Assembly (NCBI RefSeq): GCF_007828955.1
Contig: NZ_VIVR01000001.1
Span: forward strand, 5,518,001-5,582,000
Source: Kitasatospora atroaurantiaca
Lineage (GTDB): Bacteria; Actinomycetota; Actinomycetes; Streptomycetales; Streptomycetaceae
Length of the DNA stretch: 64,000 nt
Direction: 5' to 3'
The position numbers were made by a program, and so were the translations under genes. The notes under the pieces were generated by a model. That model searched no databases. It was not told the DNA's origin and saw only the letters and a program-made list of their open reading frames with translations. Shown in pieces: positions 21,322 through 30,139 of this stretch. Position 1 is the first letter of the stretch; every line of letters starts with the position of its first letter.

Positions 21322-23013
21322 TCACTTGGCGTCCGCGTAGCACTGCACCACGGCGGTGCTGAGCGGGAAGCGGACGGGGGTGTCCCCGAAGACCAGGGTG
21401 CGGGCCTCCTCGCCGACTGCGGCGACGGCGGCCGCCACCTGGTCGGCCAGGTTGGCGGGGGTGTGCACGACCACCTCGTCGTGCTGGAAGAAGACCAGGT
21501 GCGGCCGGTCCGCGCCGGACTCCAGGGCGGTCAGCCGGCGGCGCAGCGCGGCCAGCAGGGCCAGCGCCCACTCCGCCCCGCTGGCCTGGATGACGTAGTT
21601 GCGGGTGAAGCGCCCGCGCGCCCGGGCGGAGCGGCCGCCGGCCTCGCCGGCGGTCTCCGGGGCCTCGGTCAGGTCCAGCCAGTCGGCGGACGGCGGCGGG
21701 CAGGCCCGGCCGAGCCGGGAGCGGACGATGCCGCCGTCCTCCCCGGTGCGGGCGGCCGCCTCGACGTAGCCCATCGCAGCCGGGTAACGGCGGCGCAGGG
21801 TGGCCAGCAGCGGGCCGATGTCGCCGCTGGTCTGGCCGTACATCGCGCCCAGCAGGCCGAGCTTCGCCTTCTCGCGGTCGCCCTGGAACGCGTTGGCCGC
21901 GAGCGCCTCGTAGAGGTCGCCCTCGGCGGCGGTGCGGGCCAGGCCGGCGTCCTGGGAGAGTGCGGCGAGGACGCGCGGTTCGAGCTGGGCGGCGTCCGCG
22001 ACCACCAGGGCCCACCCCGGGTCGGCCACCACGGCCCGGCGCAGGATGCGGGGGATCTGCAGCGCGCCGCCGCCGCGGCTGGCCCAGCGGCCGGAGACCA
22101 CGCCGCCGACCACGTACTCGGGGCGGAAGCGGCCGCCGCGGGCCCAGGTGTCCTGCCAGGCCCAGCCGTGGGCGGCGTGGATCCGGGAGAGCTCCTTGTA
22201 ACGGACCATCAGCCGGGCGGCCGGGTGATCGACCTTCTGCAGCTCCCAGGAGCGGGTGGAGGCGAGCTGGATGCCCTGGTCGGCGAAGGCGCGGAGCACC
22301 TGGGTGTGCGAGTCGGGATTGAACGGGCGCGAGCCGAGCGCCTGTTGCAGCTCGACGGCGAGCTCGGCGAGCAGCTTCGGCTGCGTGCCGGCGATGTGCG
22401 GGCGCGGGCCGAGCAGGTCGGTGAGCAGCTGGTCGTGGATGTCGGTGCGCCAGGGCAGGCCGTCGTACGCCATCTCGGTGGCGAGCAGGGCGCCTGCCGA
22501 CTCGGCGGCGACCAGCAGCCGGAAGCGGGAGCGGGCGGCCGGGTCGTCGATGGCCTGGATCCGGCGCTGCTGGTCGGCGTGGACGGCGACCACCGCCTCC
22601 AGTGCGTCGGTGCCGGGCGGCAGTTGCAGGCGGTCGGGCGCGAAGAGGCTGTCCTGGTCCTCGGAGCTCCCGCTGTCGGGAAGGTCGGCCGGGACGGGCA
22701 GGTGCCGCAGCCGGGCCCAGGCGGCCCCGAGCGAGCGCGGCGCGCCCCAGGCGCCCGCGTGGGCGAGCAACAGGGCCTCGACCAGCCGCAGATCGTGGCA
22801 GCGGGCCAGCCGGAGCGGGAGCAGCGGTGCGTACGCGCTGTCGGCGGCGGCCCAGACCCAGCGAGGCTGCTCGGCGGCCTCGCGCTCGGCCACGGCGGCC
22901 GCGAGGTCCGGCGCCCGGACGGGCGGGCCGAGCGGGGTGCCGTCGTCGGCCAGCGGCTGGAGGCGGCCGCCGGGGCCGTGCTGGTCGGGGGCCAGGGCGA
23001 TTCTCGGGGCCAT
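21322..23013 (-). CDS. Family A DNA polymerase-like protein (bifunctional 3'-5' exonuclease/polymerase annotation)
   Basis: A 563-aa PolA-family protein without the 5' nuclease domain. The polymerase motifs are visible: motif A VVADAAQLEPR, motif B REKAKLGLLGAMYG and motif C FQHDEVV. The N-terminal 200 residues occupy the place of the 3'-5' exonuclease, but the canonical carboxylate motifs are not recognisable, so proofreading is doubtful. Such proteins are widespread beside a full PolA in actinomycetes and their role is unclear; repair is plausible. ATG 23013 follows GGAAGGAGG by about 8 bases. Confidence 0.8.
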   Translation of the reverse strand: MAPRIALAPDQHGPGGRLQPLADDGTPLGPPVRAPDLAAAVAEREAAEQPRWVWAAADSAYAPLLPLRLARCHDLRLVEALLLAHAGAWGAPRSLGAAWARLRHLPVPADLPDSGSSEDQDSLFAPDRLQLPPGTDALEAVVAVHADQQRRIQAIDDPAARSRFRLLVAAESAGALLATEMAYDGLPWRTDIHDQLLTDLLGPRPHIAGTQPKLLAELAVELQQALGSRPFNPDSHTQVLRAFADQGIQLASTRSWELQKVDHPAARLMVRYKELSRIHAAHGWAWQDTWARGGRFRPEYVVGGVVSGRWASRGGGALQIPRILRRAVVADPGWALVVADAAQLEPRVLAALSQDAGLARTAAEGDLYEALAANAFQGDREKAKLGLLGAMYGQTSGDIGPLLATLRRRYPAAMGYVEAAARTGEDGGIVRSRLGRACPPPSADWLDLTEAPETAGEAGGRSARARGRFTRNYVIQASGAEWALALLAALRRRLTALESGADRPHLVFFQHDEVVVHTPANLADQVAAAVAAVGEEARTLVFGDTPVRFPLSTAVVQCYADAK

Positions 23014-23150
23014 CGATGCCGCCTCCTTCCAGACGTTGGTGTGTTCGACCGTATCGGGTTCCACCGACAACCGGGCGGAGGCAGGTCGGGCACGGTGCAC
23101 CACTCGGGACCTGGCCACCACCGATTGACGAAGGGTCTATGGTCGGAAAA

Positions 23151-25175
23151 ATGAGCGACAATCCCTTCTTCGCGCCCAGCACCCTGGTCCACGAACTGCC
23201 GCCCTTCGCCGAGATCCGGGAAGAGCACTACCTGCCCGCCTTCGAGCGCGGCATGGCGGACCAGCTCGCCGAGATCGCCGCCATCACGGCCGATCCCCAG
23301 GCGCCGACCTTCGACAACACCGTGGTCGCACTGGAGCGTTCGGGCGCGCTGCTCCGCCGGGTCCAGCTGGTCTTCGACAACCAGAACTCCTCCGACACCA
23401 CGCCCGCCGTCCAGGAGCTGGACGCGGAGCTGAGCCCCAGGCTTGCCGCGCACGCCGACGCGATCCACCTCGACCCCGAGCTCTACGCGCGGGTCCGGGC
23501 CCTGTACGAGGCCCGCGACTCGCTCGGTCTCGACGCCCAGGCCCTCCGCCTGCTGGAGCGCTACCACACCCGGTTCGTCCGGGCCGGTGCCCGGCTGTCC
23601 GCCGCCGACCAGCAGCGCCTGCGCGAGATCAACGCCCAACTGGCCTCGGACGCGACCGCCTTCCGGCAGAACGTGCTCGCGGACACCCGGGCCCGCGCCC
23701 TCGTGCTGGACAGCCCCGAGGAGCTCGACGGGCTGTCGCCCGACGCGATCGCCGCCGCCGCCGAGAACGGCCGGGTGCTCGGCCACGACGACAAGTACGT
23801 CCTGAGCCTGAAGAACTTCTCCAACCAGTCCCAGCTCGCCCAGCTCACCGACCGCGCCGTGCGGGCCCGTCTGCTGGAGGCCTCGCTCGGCCGCGCGGTG
23901 GCGACCAACGGCCCGCTGGCGATCCGGCTGGCCGCACTGCGCGCCGAGCGCGCCGCCCTGCTCGGCTACCCGAGCCACGCCGCGTACGTGGTCGCCGACG
24001 AGACCGCCGGCAGCGTCGAGGCGGTCTCCGCCATGCTGGCCCGCCTGGTCCCGGCCGCGGTCGAGAACGCCGGGCGCGAGGCCGCCGAGCTTGCCGAGGC
24101 CGCTGCCGCCGACGGCGTCGGCGAGCTCGCGGCACACGACTGGGCCTACTACTCGGAGCGCGTCCGCCAGGCCTCCTACGACCTGGATGCCTCGGTGCTG
24201 CGCCCCTACTTCGAGCTCGAACGGGTGCTGCACGACGGTGTGTTCTTCGCCGCCGGGCTGGCCTACGGCCTGACCTTCACCGAGCGGCCCGACCTGACGG
24301 GGTACCACCCCGACGCCCGGGTCTTCGAGGTGTTCGAGGCGGACGGCAGCTCGCTCGGCCTCTTCCTCGGCGACTTCCACGCCCGCGACTCCAAGGGCGG
24401 CGGGGCCTGGATGAACGAACTGGTGCAGCAGTCGGAGCTGCTGGGCAAGCGCCCGGTGGTGGTCAACAACCTCAACATCGCCAGCCCGGCGCCCGGCGAG
24501 CCCGTCCTGCTGACCTGGGACGAGGTGCGCACGCTGTTCCACGAGTTCGGCCACGCCCTGCACGGGCTCTTCTCCGACGTCCGCTACCCGCTGTTCTCCG
24601 GTACGGAGGTGCCCCGCGACTTCGTGGAGTTCCCGTCCCAGGTCAACGAGATGTGGATGGTCCGGCCCGAGGTCCTGGCCAACTACGCCAAGCACCACCT
24701 GACCGGTGAGCCGCTGCCGGCCGAGCTGGTCGCGCGGATGGGGGCCGCCGAGAACTTCGGCCAGGGCTTCCGCACCGTCGAGTACCTGGCGGCCGCGCTG
24801 CTCGACTGGGCCTGGCACAGCGTGCCCGCCGGACAGGAGATCGCCGACGCCCAGGAGTTCGAGGCCGCCGCGCTCGCCGAGGCCGGGCTGGCCGTGCCGG
24901 CTATCCCGCCGCGCTACCGCACCACGTACTTCAGCCACATCTTCTCGAACGACTACAGCGCCGGGTACTACGCCTACATCTGGTCCGAGGTGCTGGACGC
25001 CGACACCGTCGAGTGGTTCGGCAGCAACGGCCGTACGGTGCGGGAGAGCGGCGAGACCTTCCGGGCCGGGCTGCTCTCCCGGGGCGGCAGCGTCGACGCG
25101 CTCGAGTGCTTCCGGGCCGTGGTCGGCCGCGACCCGGAGATCGAGCCGCTGCTCGCCCGCCGGGGCCTGCTCTAG
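23151..25175 (+). CDS. M3 family metallopeptidase (dipeptidyl carboxypeptidase/oligopeptidase A type)
   Basis: A 674-aa cytosolic zinc peptidase of family M3, which trims short peptides. The zinc motif HEFGH is at residues 464-468 with the third ligand in the downstream DFVEFPSQVNE segment. The C-terminal FSHIFSNDYSAGYYAYIWSE carries the conserved tyrosines that line the substrate groove. Length matches Dcp/OpdA enzymes. ATG 23151 is preferred (GGA at about 5 bases); ATG 23139 is an in-frame alternative that adds four residues. It is divergent from the polymerase gene. Confidence 0.92.
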   Translation: MSDNPFFAPSTLVHELPPFAEIREEHYLPAFERGMADQLAEIAAITADPQAPTFDNTVVALERSGALLRRVQLVFDNQNSSDTTPAVQELDAELSPRLAAHADAIHLDPELYARVRALYEARDSLGLDAQALRLLERYHTRFVRAGARLSAADQQRLREINAQLASDATAFRQNVLADTRARALVLDSPEELDGLSPDAIAAAAENGRVLGHDDKYVLSLKNFSNQSQLAQLTDRAVRARLLEASLGRAVATNGPLAIRLAALRAERAALLGYPSHAAYVVADETAGSVEAVSAMLARLVPAAVENAGREAAELAEAAAADGVGELAAHDWAYYSERVRQASYDLDASVLRPYFELERVLHDGVFFAAGLAYGLTFTERPDLTGYHPDARVFEVFEADGSSLGLFLGDFHARDSKGGGAWMNELVQQSELLGKRPVVVNNLNIASPAPGEPVLLTWDEVRTLFHEFGHALHGLFSDVRYPLFSGTEVPRDFVEFPSQVNEMWMVRPEVLANYAKHHLTGEPLPAELVARMGAAENFGQGFRTVEYLAAALLDWAWHSVPAGQEIADAQEFEAAALAEAGLAVPAIPPRYRTTYFSHIFSNDYSAGYYAYIWSEVLDADTVEWFGSNGRTVRESGETFRAGLLSRGGSVDALECFRAVVGRDPEIEPLLARRGLL

Positions 25176-25188
25176 GCTCCGCCGGTCT

Positions 25189-25266
25189 CAGGGGCGCGGG
25201 GAAAATGGGCGTGGCGGGAGGCACCGGCCTGTGCCCCACCGTTTCGCGCAGTTCCCCGCGCCCCTG
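25189..25266. repeat. Dispersed palindrome, copy 2
   Basis: Second copy of the 17388-17461 element, between the convergent M3 peptidase and glycoside hydrolase genes. The outer arms CAGGGGCGCGGGGAA (25189-25203) and its complement (25252-25266) are perfect; the inner part is imperfect but keeps the CGCGCAGTTCCCCGCGCCCC right half and a related CCTGTGCC loop. Likely bidirectional terminator. Confidence 0.8.
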
Positions 25267-25280
25267 GACAGTGCAACTAC

Positions 25281-26759
25281 CTATCGGTGGGTGAGCGTCA
25301 GCGTGATCCGTGCCCCCGGGCGGACGATCGGCAGCAGTACCCGGGCCAGACCGGCCCGGTCGCCGTGCGGTTGCTCGATCTGCACCACCGAGGCCCTGGC
25401 CCCGCTGACGCTCACCCTCGCGCCGTTCGGGTAGGCGGTGCCCGGCAGCACCAGCTCGGTCCAGCCGCCGGTGCCGCTCGCGGTGAAGGTGAGCGTGTAG
25501 GCACCGGCGTGGTCCGACTCCGTGACGGGCAGGCCCGCGACCGCGGCGGCGTACGGCCCGAAGGCGGGCTCCTCGCCGGGCGCCGGCCTGCCGTCCGGGC
25601 CCAGCACGCAGTAGCCGCCACTGCCCTGGCACCAGTACCACATCGTCCACCCGCCGGCGAAGCCCGACATCGCGGCGACCTGCCGCTTCACCAGCTCGGT
25701 GTTGCCCGGCGTACGCGAGTTCGGCGGGCCCCACTCGCCGACCAGCACCGGCAGCCGGTTGGCCTGCGGGTAGGCGGTGACGGCGGCCGTGTAGTTCTCG
25801 ACGAAGCCGTTCGAGGGGTCCCAGTCCCGTCCTGCCTCGACCGAGGTGTCGTAGAAGTGCGGCGCGTAGCCCAAGCGGGCGGCGCCGGGCCGGGGGTCGG
25901 TGAAGGCGGGCAGCCGGGTCGGCACTCCCTGGCCCACGAGCACGGTGGGTTCGACGAACAGCCAGGAGCGGCTGTCGGCCTCGCGCACCGCCGCGATCAG
26001 CCGCCGGTACATCGCGGCGAGGCGGCCGCTCTCCAACTCGGCGGAGGCGCGCACCAGGACGGCCGGGTCGCTCGGGTCGCCGTCGACCGGTCCGAACGGC
26101 TCGTTGAACAGGTCGTAGCCCAGCAGTGAGCGGTGGCCGCGGAGTTCGCGGGCGATCCGGGTGTAGAAGTCGGTCTGCCACCGCCGCAGGTCCGGGTCGT
26201 CGTAGAGGTGCCGGAAGGCGGCCTGGACGGCGGGTTGGAAGTAGCCGGCGAACCAGTCGTCCGGGTCGGGGACGAAGGGCAGGTCGTCGTCCCGCGTCGC
26301 CCAGACCGGGATCCCGCGGTCGCCGCCGCCGAACTTCGGCCCGTACACGTCCTGGTGGAAGTCGACGACGGCCAGCAGCCCGTACCGCTCCGCCCAGTCG
26401 AGCACGTGGTGCAGCTTGGCCAGCTCGGCCTGGTCGTAGTGGCCCCGGGCGGGTTCAAGGCGGGTCCAGGAGACCGCCACCCGGATCAGGGTGAAGCCGT
26501 GGGCGGCGATGGACCTGAGGTCCGCCTCGGTGGTCTCGCCGTACTTGTCGACGTTGAAGCCGCGCAGGTGCAGCGCCCGGCCGGCGGTGTCGGTGAGGAC
26601 GGTGCGCCCGTCCGCAGTGGTCGTGGCGCCGGCCGGGAAGAGCGGCTGCCGGTGCCGGCTCTCGGCCTGATGGTCGGCCGCCCCGGCCGGTACGGCGGTG
26701 CCGCTGACGGCGGCTGCGGTGGCCAGGAACAGGGCGGCAGCGGTACGGCGGACACGCAC
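25281..26759 (-). CDS. Secreted glycoside hydrolase family 5-type enzyme (endoglycoceramidase-like)
   Basis: A 492-aa secreted protein: signal peptide (MRVRRTAAA, hydrophobic core, PAGAADH near residue 28), a TIM-barrel catalytic domain and a C-terminal beta domain from about residue 415. The barrel begins with the LHLRGFNVDKYG substrate loop, has the acid/base Glu in LFNEPFG and the nucleophile Glu in VLVGEWGPP. The layout is that of endoglycoceramidase-like GH5 enzymes, which release glycans from glycolipids, but the substrate is inferred. GTG 26759 follows GAGG by 8 bases. Confidence 0.82.
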   Translation of the reverse strand: MRVRRTAAALFLATAAAVSGTAVPAGAADHQAESRHRQPLFPAGATTTADGRTVLTDTAGRALHLRGFNVDKYGETTEADLRSIAAHGFTLIRVAVSWTRLEPARGHYDQAELAKLHHVLDWAERYGLLAVVDFHQDVYGPKFGGGDRGIPVWATRDDDLPFVPDPDDWFAGYFQPAVQAAFRHLYDDPDLRRWQTDFYTRIARELRGHRSLLGYDLFNEPFGPVDGDPSDPAVLVRASAELESGRLAAMYRRLIAAVREADSRSWLFVEPTVLVGQGVPTRLPAFTDPRPGAARLGYAPHFYDTSVEAGRDWDPSNGFVENYTAAVTAYPQANRLPVLVGEWGPPNSRTPGNTELVKRQVAAMSGFAGGWTMWYWCQGSGGYCVLGPDGRPAPGEEPAFGPYAAAVAGLPVTESDHAGAYTLTFTASGTGGWTELVLPGTAYPNGARVSVSGARASVVQIEQPHGDRAGLARVLLPIVRPGARITLTLTHR

Positions 26760-26849
26760 GATGCACCTCGGAGAAGGCCGGAGGAGGGTGGTGAGCGCCG
26801 ATCCTGCCGCACCGTCATACGCCGCACAAGAGGTGAGCCAAGCTCATGT

Positions 26850-27512
26850 TCAATCGGTGGCCGACGGCGCGACCGACCGGGGCAGTGCGGCCGCCGCCGC
26901 CAGGCGCCCCCAGAGCAGGTCCGCCAGCGCCTGCACCATCCGGGCCCGGGGGCAGGGCTGTTGGTCCAGCCACCAGTCGCCGGCCGCCAGCACCATCCCG
27001 GTGATGGCCCGCCCCCAGGTCTCGGAGAGCAGCCGGCCGTCCGCCCCCAGGTCGACCTCGGCCCGGACGGCCTTGGTGAGCTCCTCGGCGATCTGCTTGA
27101 GCGCGGGCGCCAGTGCGTTGCCCGCGCCGGTCGGGTCGCCCGGCTCGGGGTGGGTCAGCAGGCGGTACACCTGCGGGCGGGCCTCGATGGCCGCGAGGTA
27201 GGTGTCCAGTACGTGCTCGACCCGGTCGCGGCGCTCCAGCGGTTCGTTGAGCGCGGCCCGTACGGCGGCCAGCAGGCCGCTGGTGTGGCGCTCCGTCAGG
27301 GCGCGGATCAGGCCGTTCCGGTCGCCGAAGTGCCGGTAGAGGATGGGCTTGGTGATGCCCGCCTCGGCGGCGATCGCGTTCATGCTCGCGCCGGGGCCCT
27401 CGCGCTGGATGACCCGGTCGGCGGCGTTGAGCAGCTGCTCGCGGCGGGGTTCGCCGGAGGCTGGGGTGGCAGGGCCGGACACGGTGGTACTCCTCGCTGC
27501 GGGCGTTGACAT
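26850..27512 (-). CDS. TetR family transcriptional regulator (likely controls the divergent acyl-CoA dehydrogenase)
   Basis: A 220-aa TetR-type repressor. The helix-turn-helix lies at about residues 24-70 (SMNAIAAEAGITKPILYRHF), followed by an all-helical ligand-binding domain. It is divergent from the acyl-CoA dehydrogenase gene, and the 97-base gap contains a perfect palindrome, so it probably represses itself and its neighbour in response to a fatty-acyl or related ligand. The ligand is inference from context. Confidence 0.85.
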   Translation of the reverse strand: MSTPAARSTTVSGPATPASGEPRREQLLNAADRVIQREGPGASMNAIAAEAGITKPILYRHFGDRNGLIRALTERHTSGLLAAVRAALNEPLERRDRVEHVLDTYLAAIEARPQVYRLLTHPEPGDPTGAGNALAPALKQIAEELTKAVRAEVDLGADGRLLSETWGRAITGMVLAAGDWWLDQQPCPRARMVQALADLLWGRLAAAAALPRSVAPSATD

Positions 27513-27535
27513 GCGTTACCAATGAGTAGCAGACT

Positions 27536-27564
27536 CAGGGGTGTTACCGAAGGTAACACCCCTG
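27536..27564. promoter_or_regulatory. Candidate TetR operator (13-bp arms)
   Basis: CAGGGGTGTTACC and its exact complement flank a GAA centre (27536-27548 and 27552-27564). The palindrome sits between the divergent TetR and acyl-CoA dehydrogenase starts, which suits a shared operator. A TGCGTTACC sequence at about 27512-27520 could be an extra half site. Confidence 0.7.
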
Positions 27565-27609
27565 TGGCGTGGGCGGCTGCCCGCACCCCCTGACCGGAGG
27601 CACGCACCA

Positions 27610-28830
27610 ATGAGCACCTTCTCCCTTGACCCGGGCGCGGACCAGCTCGCCGTCCGCGACTGGCTGCACGGCTTCGCGGCCGATGTGATGCGCCCGGCCG
27701 CCGCCGAGTGGGACGAGCGCGAGGAGACCCCCTGGCCGATCATCCAGGAGGCGGCCAAGATCGGCATCTACTCGCTGGACTTCTACGCCCAGCAGTACTT
27801 CGACCCCTCGGGCGTCGGCATCCCGATCGCCATGGAGGAGCTGTTCTGGGGCGACGCCGGCATCGGCCTCGCCATCGTCGGCACGACGCTGGCGGCCGTC
27901 GCCGTCCTGGCCAACGGGACGGACGAGCAGATCGGCACCTGGGCGCCGCAGATGTTCGGCACCCCGGACGACATCAAGGTCGCCGCCTTCTGCTCCTCGG
28001 AGCCGGACGCGGGCTCGGACGTCTCGGCGCTGCGCACCCGGGCCGTCTACGACGAGGCCAAGGACGAGTGGGTCCTCAATGGCACCAAGACCTGGGCGAC
28101 CAACGGCGGAATCGCCTCGGTGCACGTGGTGGTGGCCACCGTCGACCCCGCGCTCGGCGCGCGCGGCCAGGCCTCCTTCGTGGTGCCGCCGGGCACGGCC
28201 GGCCTGTCGCAGGGGCAGAAGTTCAAGAAGCACGGCATCCGTGCCTCGCACACCGCCGAGGTGGTGCTGGACAACGTCCGGGTGCCCGGGCACTGTCTGC
28301 TCGGCGGCAAGGAGAAGCTGGACGAGCGGCTCGCCCGGGCGCGCGAGGGAACGCGCGGAACCTCGGGCAAGAACGCCGCGATGGCCACCTTCGAGGCCTC
28401 CCGTCCGGCTGTCGGCGCCCAGGCGATCGGCATCGCCCGTGCCGCGTACGAGGTCGCCCTCGACTACGCCAAGACCCGGGTGCAGTTCGGCCGTCCGATC
28501 ATCGACAACCAGGGCGTGGCCTTCACGCTCGCCGACATGAAGACCCGGATCGACGCCTCCCGGCTGCTGGTCTGGCGCGCCTCCTGGATGGCCGCCAACA
28601 ACCAGCCGTTCACCTCGGCCGAGGGCTCGATGTCCAAGCTGTACGCGGGCGAGACGGCGAAGTGGGTGACGGCGCAGGCGATGCAGATCCTCGGCGGCAA
28701 CGGCTACACCCGGGAGTACCCGGTGGAGCGGATGCACCGGGACAGCGCCATCTACACCATCTTCGAGGGCACCAGCGAGATCCAGCGGCTGGTCATCGCC
28801 CGCACCATCTCGGGGATGCCGATCCGGTAG
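27610..28830 (+). CDS. Acyl-CoA dehydrogenase
   Basis: A 406-aa FAD-dependent acyl-CoA dehydrogenase that makes the alpha-beta double bond in an acyl-CoA thioester. The FAD/substrate segment FCSSEPDAGSDVSAL is in the first half and the C-terminal IFEGTSEIQRLVIAR carries the catalytic-base glutamate and adenine-binding region. Length and architecture are typical of medium/short-chain enzymes. ATG 27610 has GGAGG 9 bases upstream. It converges on an enoyl-CoA hydratase gene, which fits fatty-acid or branched-chain acyl breakdown. Confidence 0.92.
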   Translation: MSTFSLDPGADQLAVRDWLHGFAADVMRPAAAEWDEREETPWPIIQEAAKIGIYSLDFYAQQYFDPSGVGIPIAMEELFWGDAGIGLAIVGTTLAAVAVLANGTDEQIGTWAPQMFGTPDDIKVAAFCSSEPDAGSDVSALRTRAVYDEAKDEWVLNGTKTWATNGGIASVHVVVATVDPALGARGQASFVVPPGTAGLSQGQKFKKHGIRASHTAEVVLDNVRVPGHCLLGGKEKLDERLARAREGTRGTSGKNAAMATFEASRPAVGAQAIGIARAAYEVALDYAKTRVQFGRPIIDNQGVAFTLADMKTRIDASRLLVWRASWMAANNQPFTSAEGSMSKLYAGETAKWVTAQAMQILGGNGYTREYPVERMHRDSAIYTIFEGTSEIQRLVIARTISGMPIR

Positions 28831-28846
28831 GCCCTGTCCGGCCCGC

Positions 28847-29632
28847 TCAGAAGCGGGGCTCGCGCTGTTCCAGGAAGGCCGCCAGGCCCTCCCGGACGTC
28901 GGGCGCCAGGCGGGACTTGCGCTCCCAGGGGGCCAGTGCCGCCTGCGCGTCCTCCAACGGACCGGCCAGCGCGGCCTTGACCGCGCCGATGGTCTGCGGG
29001 GAGCGCCGGGCCAGCAGGCGGGCGAACTCCATGGCCCGGGCGTCGAGTTCGGTGTTCACCAGCACCTCGTCCGCCAGGCCGAACACCTCGGCCTGGCGGC
29101 CGGTCACCAACTCGCCGGAGAAGAGCAGGTACTTGGCGCGGGCCGGACCGACCAGGCGGGCCAGCCGCACGGTGGGGACCGCCGGGTAGACCACGCCGAG
29201 CTTGGCCGGGGTGATGCCCATCCGGGCGCCCTCGGAGACGAAGCGCAGGTCGCAGGCGACGGCCAGTTGGCAGCCGCCGCCCACGCAGAAGCCGTGCACC
29301 ACCGCGATGGTGGGGTGCGGAAAGGCGGCCAGCGCCTCCTCCGCCGCGACGTTGTCCGCGTGGTAGGCGTCGGCCCGCTGCGGATCGGCGTACACCTCGG
29401 CGAGTTCGCCGATGTCGGCGCCCGCGCTGAAGGTCCGGCCGGCGCCGGTCACCAGCAGGGCCCGGACGGACGGGAGCACCGCGAGGCGGTCCAGTACCCG
29501 GGGGAGGCCCTGCCACATCGCGAGGGTGACGGCGTTGCGGCGCTCGGGGCGGTCCAGGACGAGGGTGGCGACACCGCCGTCCTCGACGAACGCGCGCAGG
29601 CCGGCCACACCGGTGTCGACATGCTGGGGCAA
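28847..29632 (-). CDS. Enoyl-CoA hydratase/isomerase family protein
   Basis: A 261-aa crotonase-fold protein that would hydrate or isomerise an enoyl-CoA. The oxyanion-hole segments GRTFSAGADIGEL and HGFCVGGGCQLAVACDLRF are clear, and the C-terminal helix region ends LEQREPRF. The usual ATG is missing; TTG 29632 is the best start because GGAGG lies 7 bases upstream and it gives the normal N-terminus before RAFVEDGGVATLVLDRP. The stop is 17 bases from the convergent dehydrogenase stop. The exact reaction is not determined. Confidence 0.85.
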   Translation of the reverse strand: MPQHVDTGVAGLRAFVEDGGVATLVLDRPERRNAVTLAMWQGLPRVLDRLAVLPSVRALLVTGAGRTFSAGADIGELAEVYADPQRADAYHADNVAAEEALAAFPHPTIAVVHGFCVGGGCQLAVACDLRFVSEGARMGITPAKLGVVYPAVPTVRLARLVGPARAKYLLFSGELVTGRQAEVFGLADEVLVNTELDARAMEFARLLARRSPQTIGAVKAALAGPLEDAQAALAPWERKSRLAPDVREGLAAFLEQREPRF

Positions 29633-29663
29633 GGGGTGCCTCCGGGAAGCTCGGGGTCGGGCC

Positions 29664-30083
29664 TCACCCTTCCACAGCGGCCGCCCCCGGGACCACGGCG
29701 GTGACTGTGATCTCCACCAACTGCCCGGTGTAGCCGAGGCAGGCGACACCGAGCAGGGTGGAGGTGTGCGGCCCGGCGGCCAGGCCGGAGGCGTTCACCA
29801 CGTCCCAGACCTCGGAGAGCGGGCCCGGTGCGTCGGCGACGACGTAGACCGTGCTCGCGACCACGAGCGGCAGGCTGCTGCCGACGGAGTCCAGCGCCGT
29901 CTCCAGGTTGGCCAGCACCTGGCGGGCCTGGGCGGCGAAGTCGCCCGGCCCGACCAGCTTGCCGTCGGCGTCCAGCGGCACCGCCCCGGCCAGGAAGGCC
30001 AGCCGCTCACCCGGCTCCACCACCGCGGTGTGGGCGTAGCCCGGCGGCGGGAACAGTGCGGGTACGGTGCGATGCTGGGCCAT
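29664..30083 (-). CDS. RidA (YjgF/YER057c) family protein
   Basis: A 139-aa protein of the RidA superfamily, small trimeric proteins that hydrolyse reactive enamine/imine intermediates or related compounds. Visible features are FLAGAVPLDADGKLVG, the VVASTVYVVAD strand and TLLGVACLGYTGQLVEIT with the conserved late Glu. The Arg that binds carboxylate substrates in true RidA is not at the usual RxxP position, so it belongs to another subfamily and may not deaminate imines. It lies 31 bases upstream of the enoyl-CoA hydratase on the same strand. Confidence 0.8.
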   Translation of the reverse strand: MAQHRTVPALFPPPGYAHTAVVEPGERLAFLAGAVPLDADGKLVGPGDFAAQARQVLANLETALDSVGSSLPLVVASTVYVVADAPGPLSEVWDVVNASGLAAGPHTSTLLGVACLGYTGQLVEITVTAVVPGAAAVEG

Positions 30084-30139
30084 CTGCGCTCCTTCGACGG
30101 GTCGTCAGCTGCCGATCCTCCACACCAGGGCCCCCGGTG

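Noticed and set aside
22209..24938. Long open frame of about 900 codons antisense to the M3 peptidase and overlapping the polymerase gene
   Set aside because: It is a frame shadow of GC-rich genes: repetitive Arg/Pro/Gly/Val-rich translation, no motif, no ribosome site.
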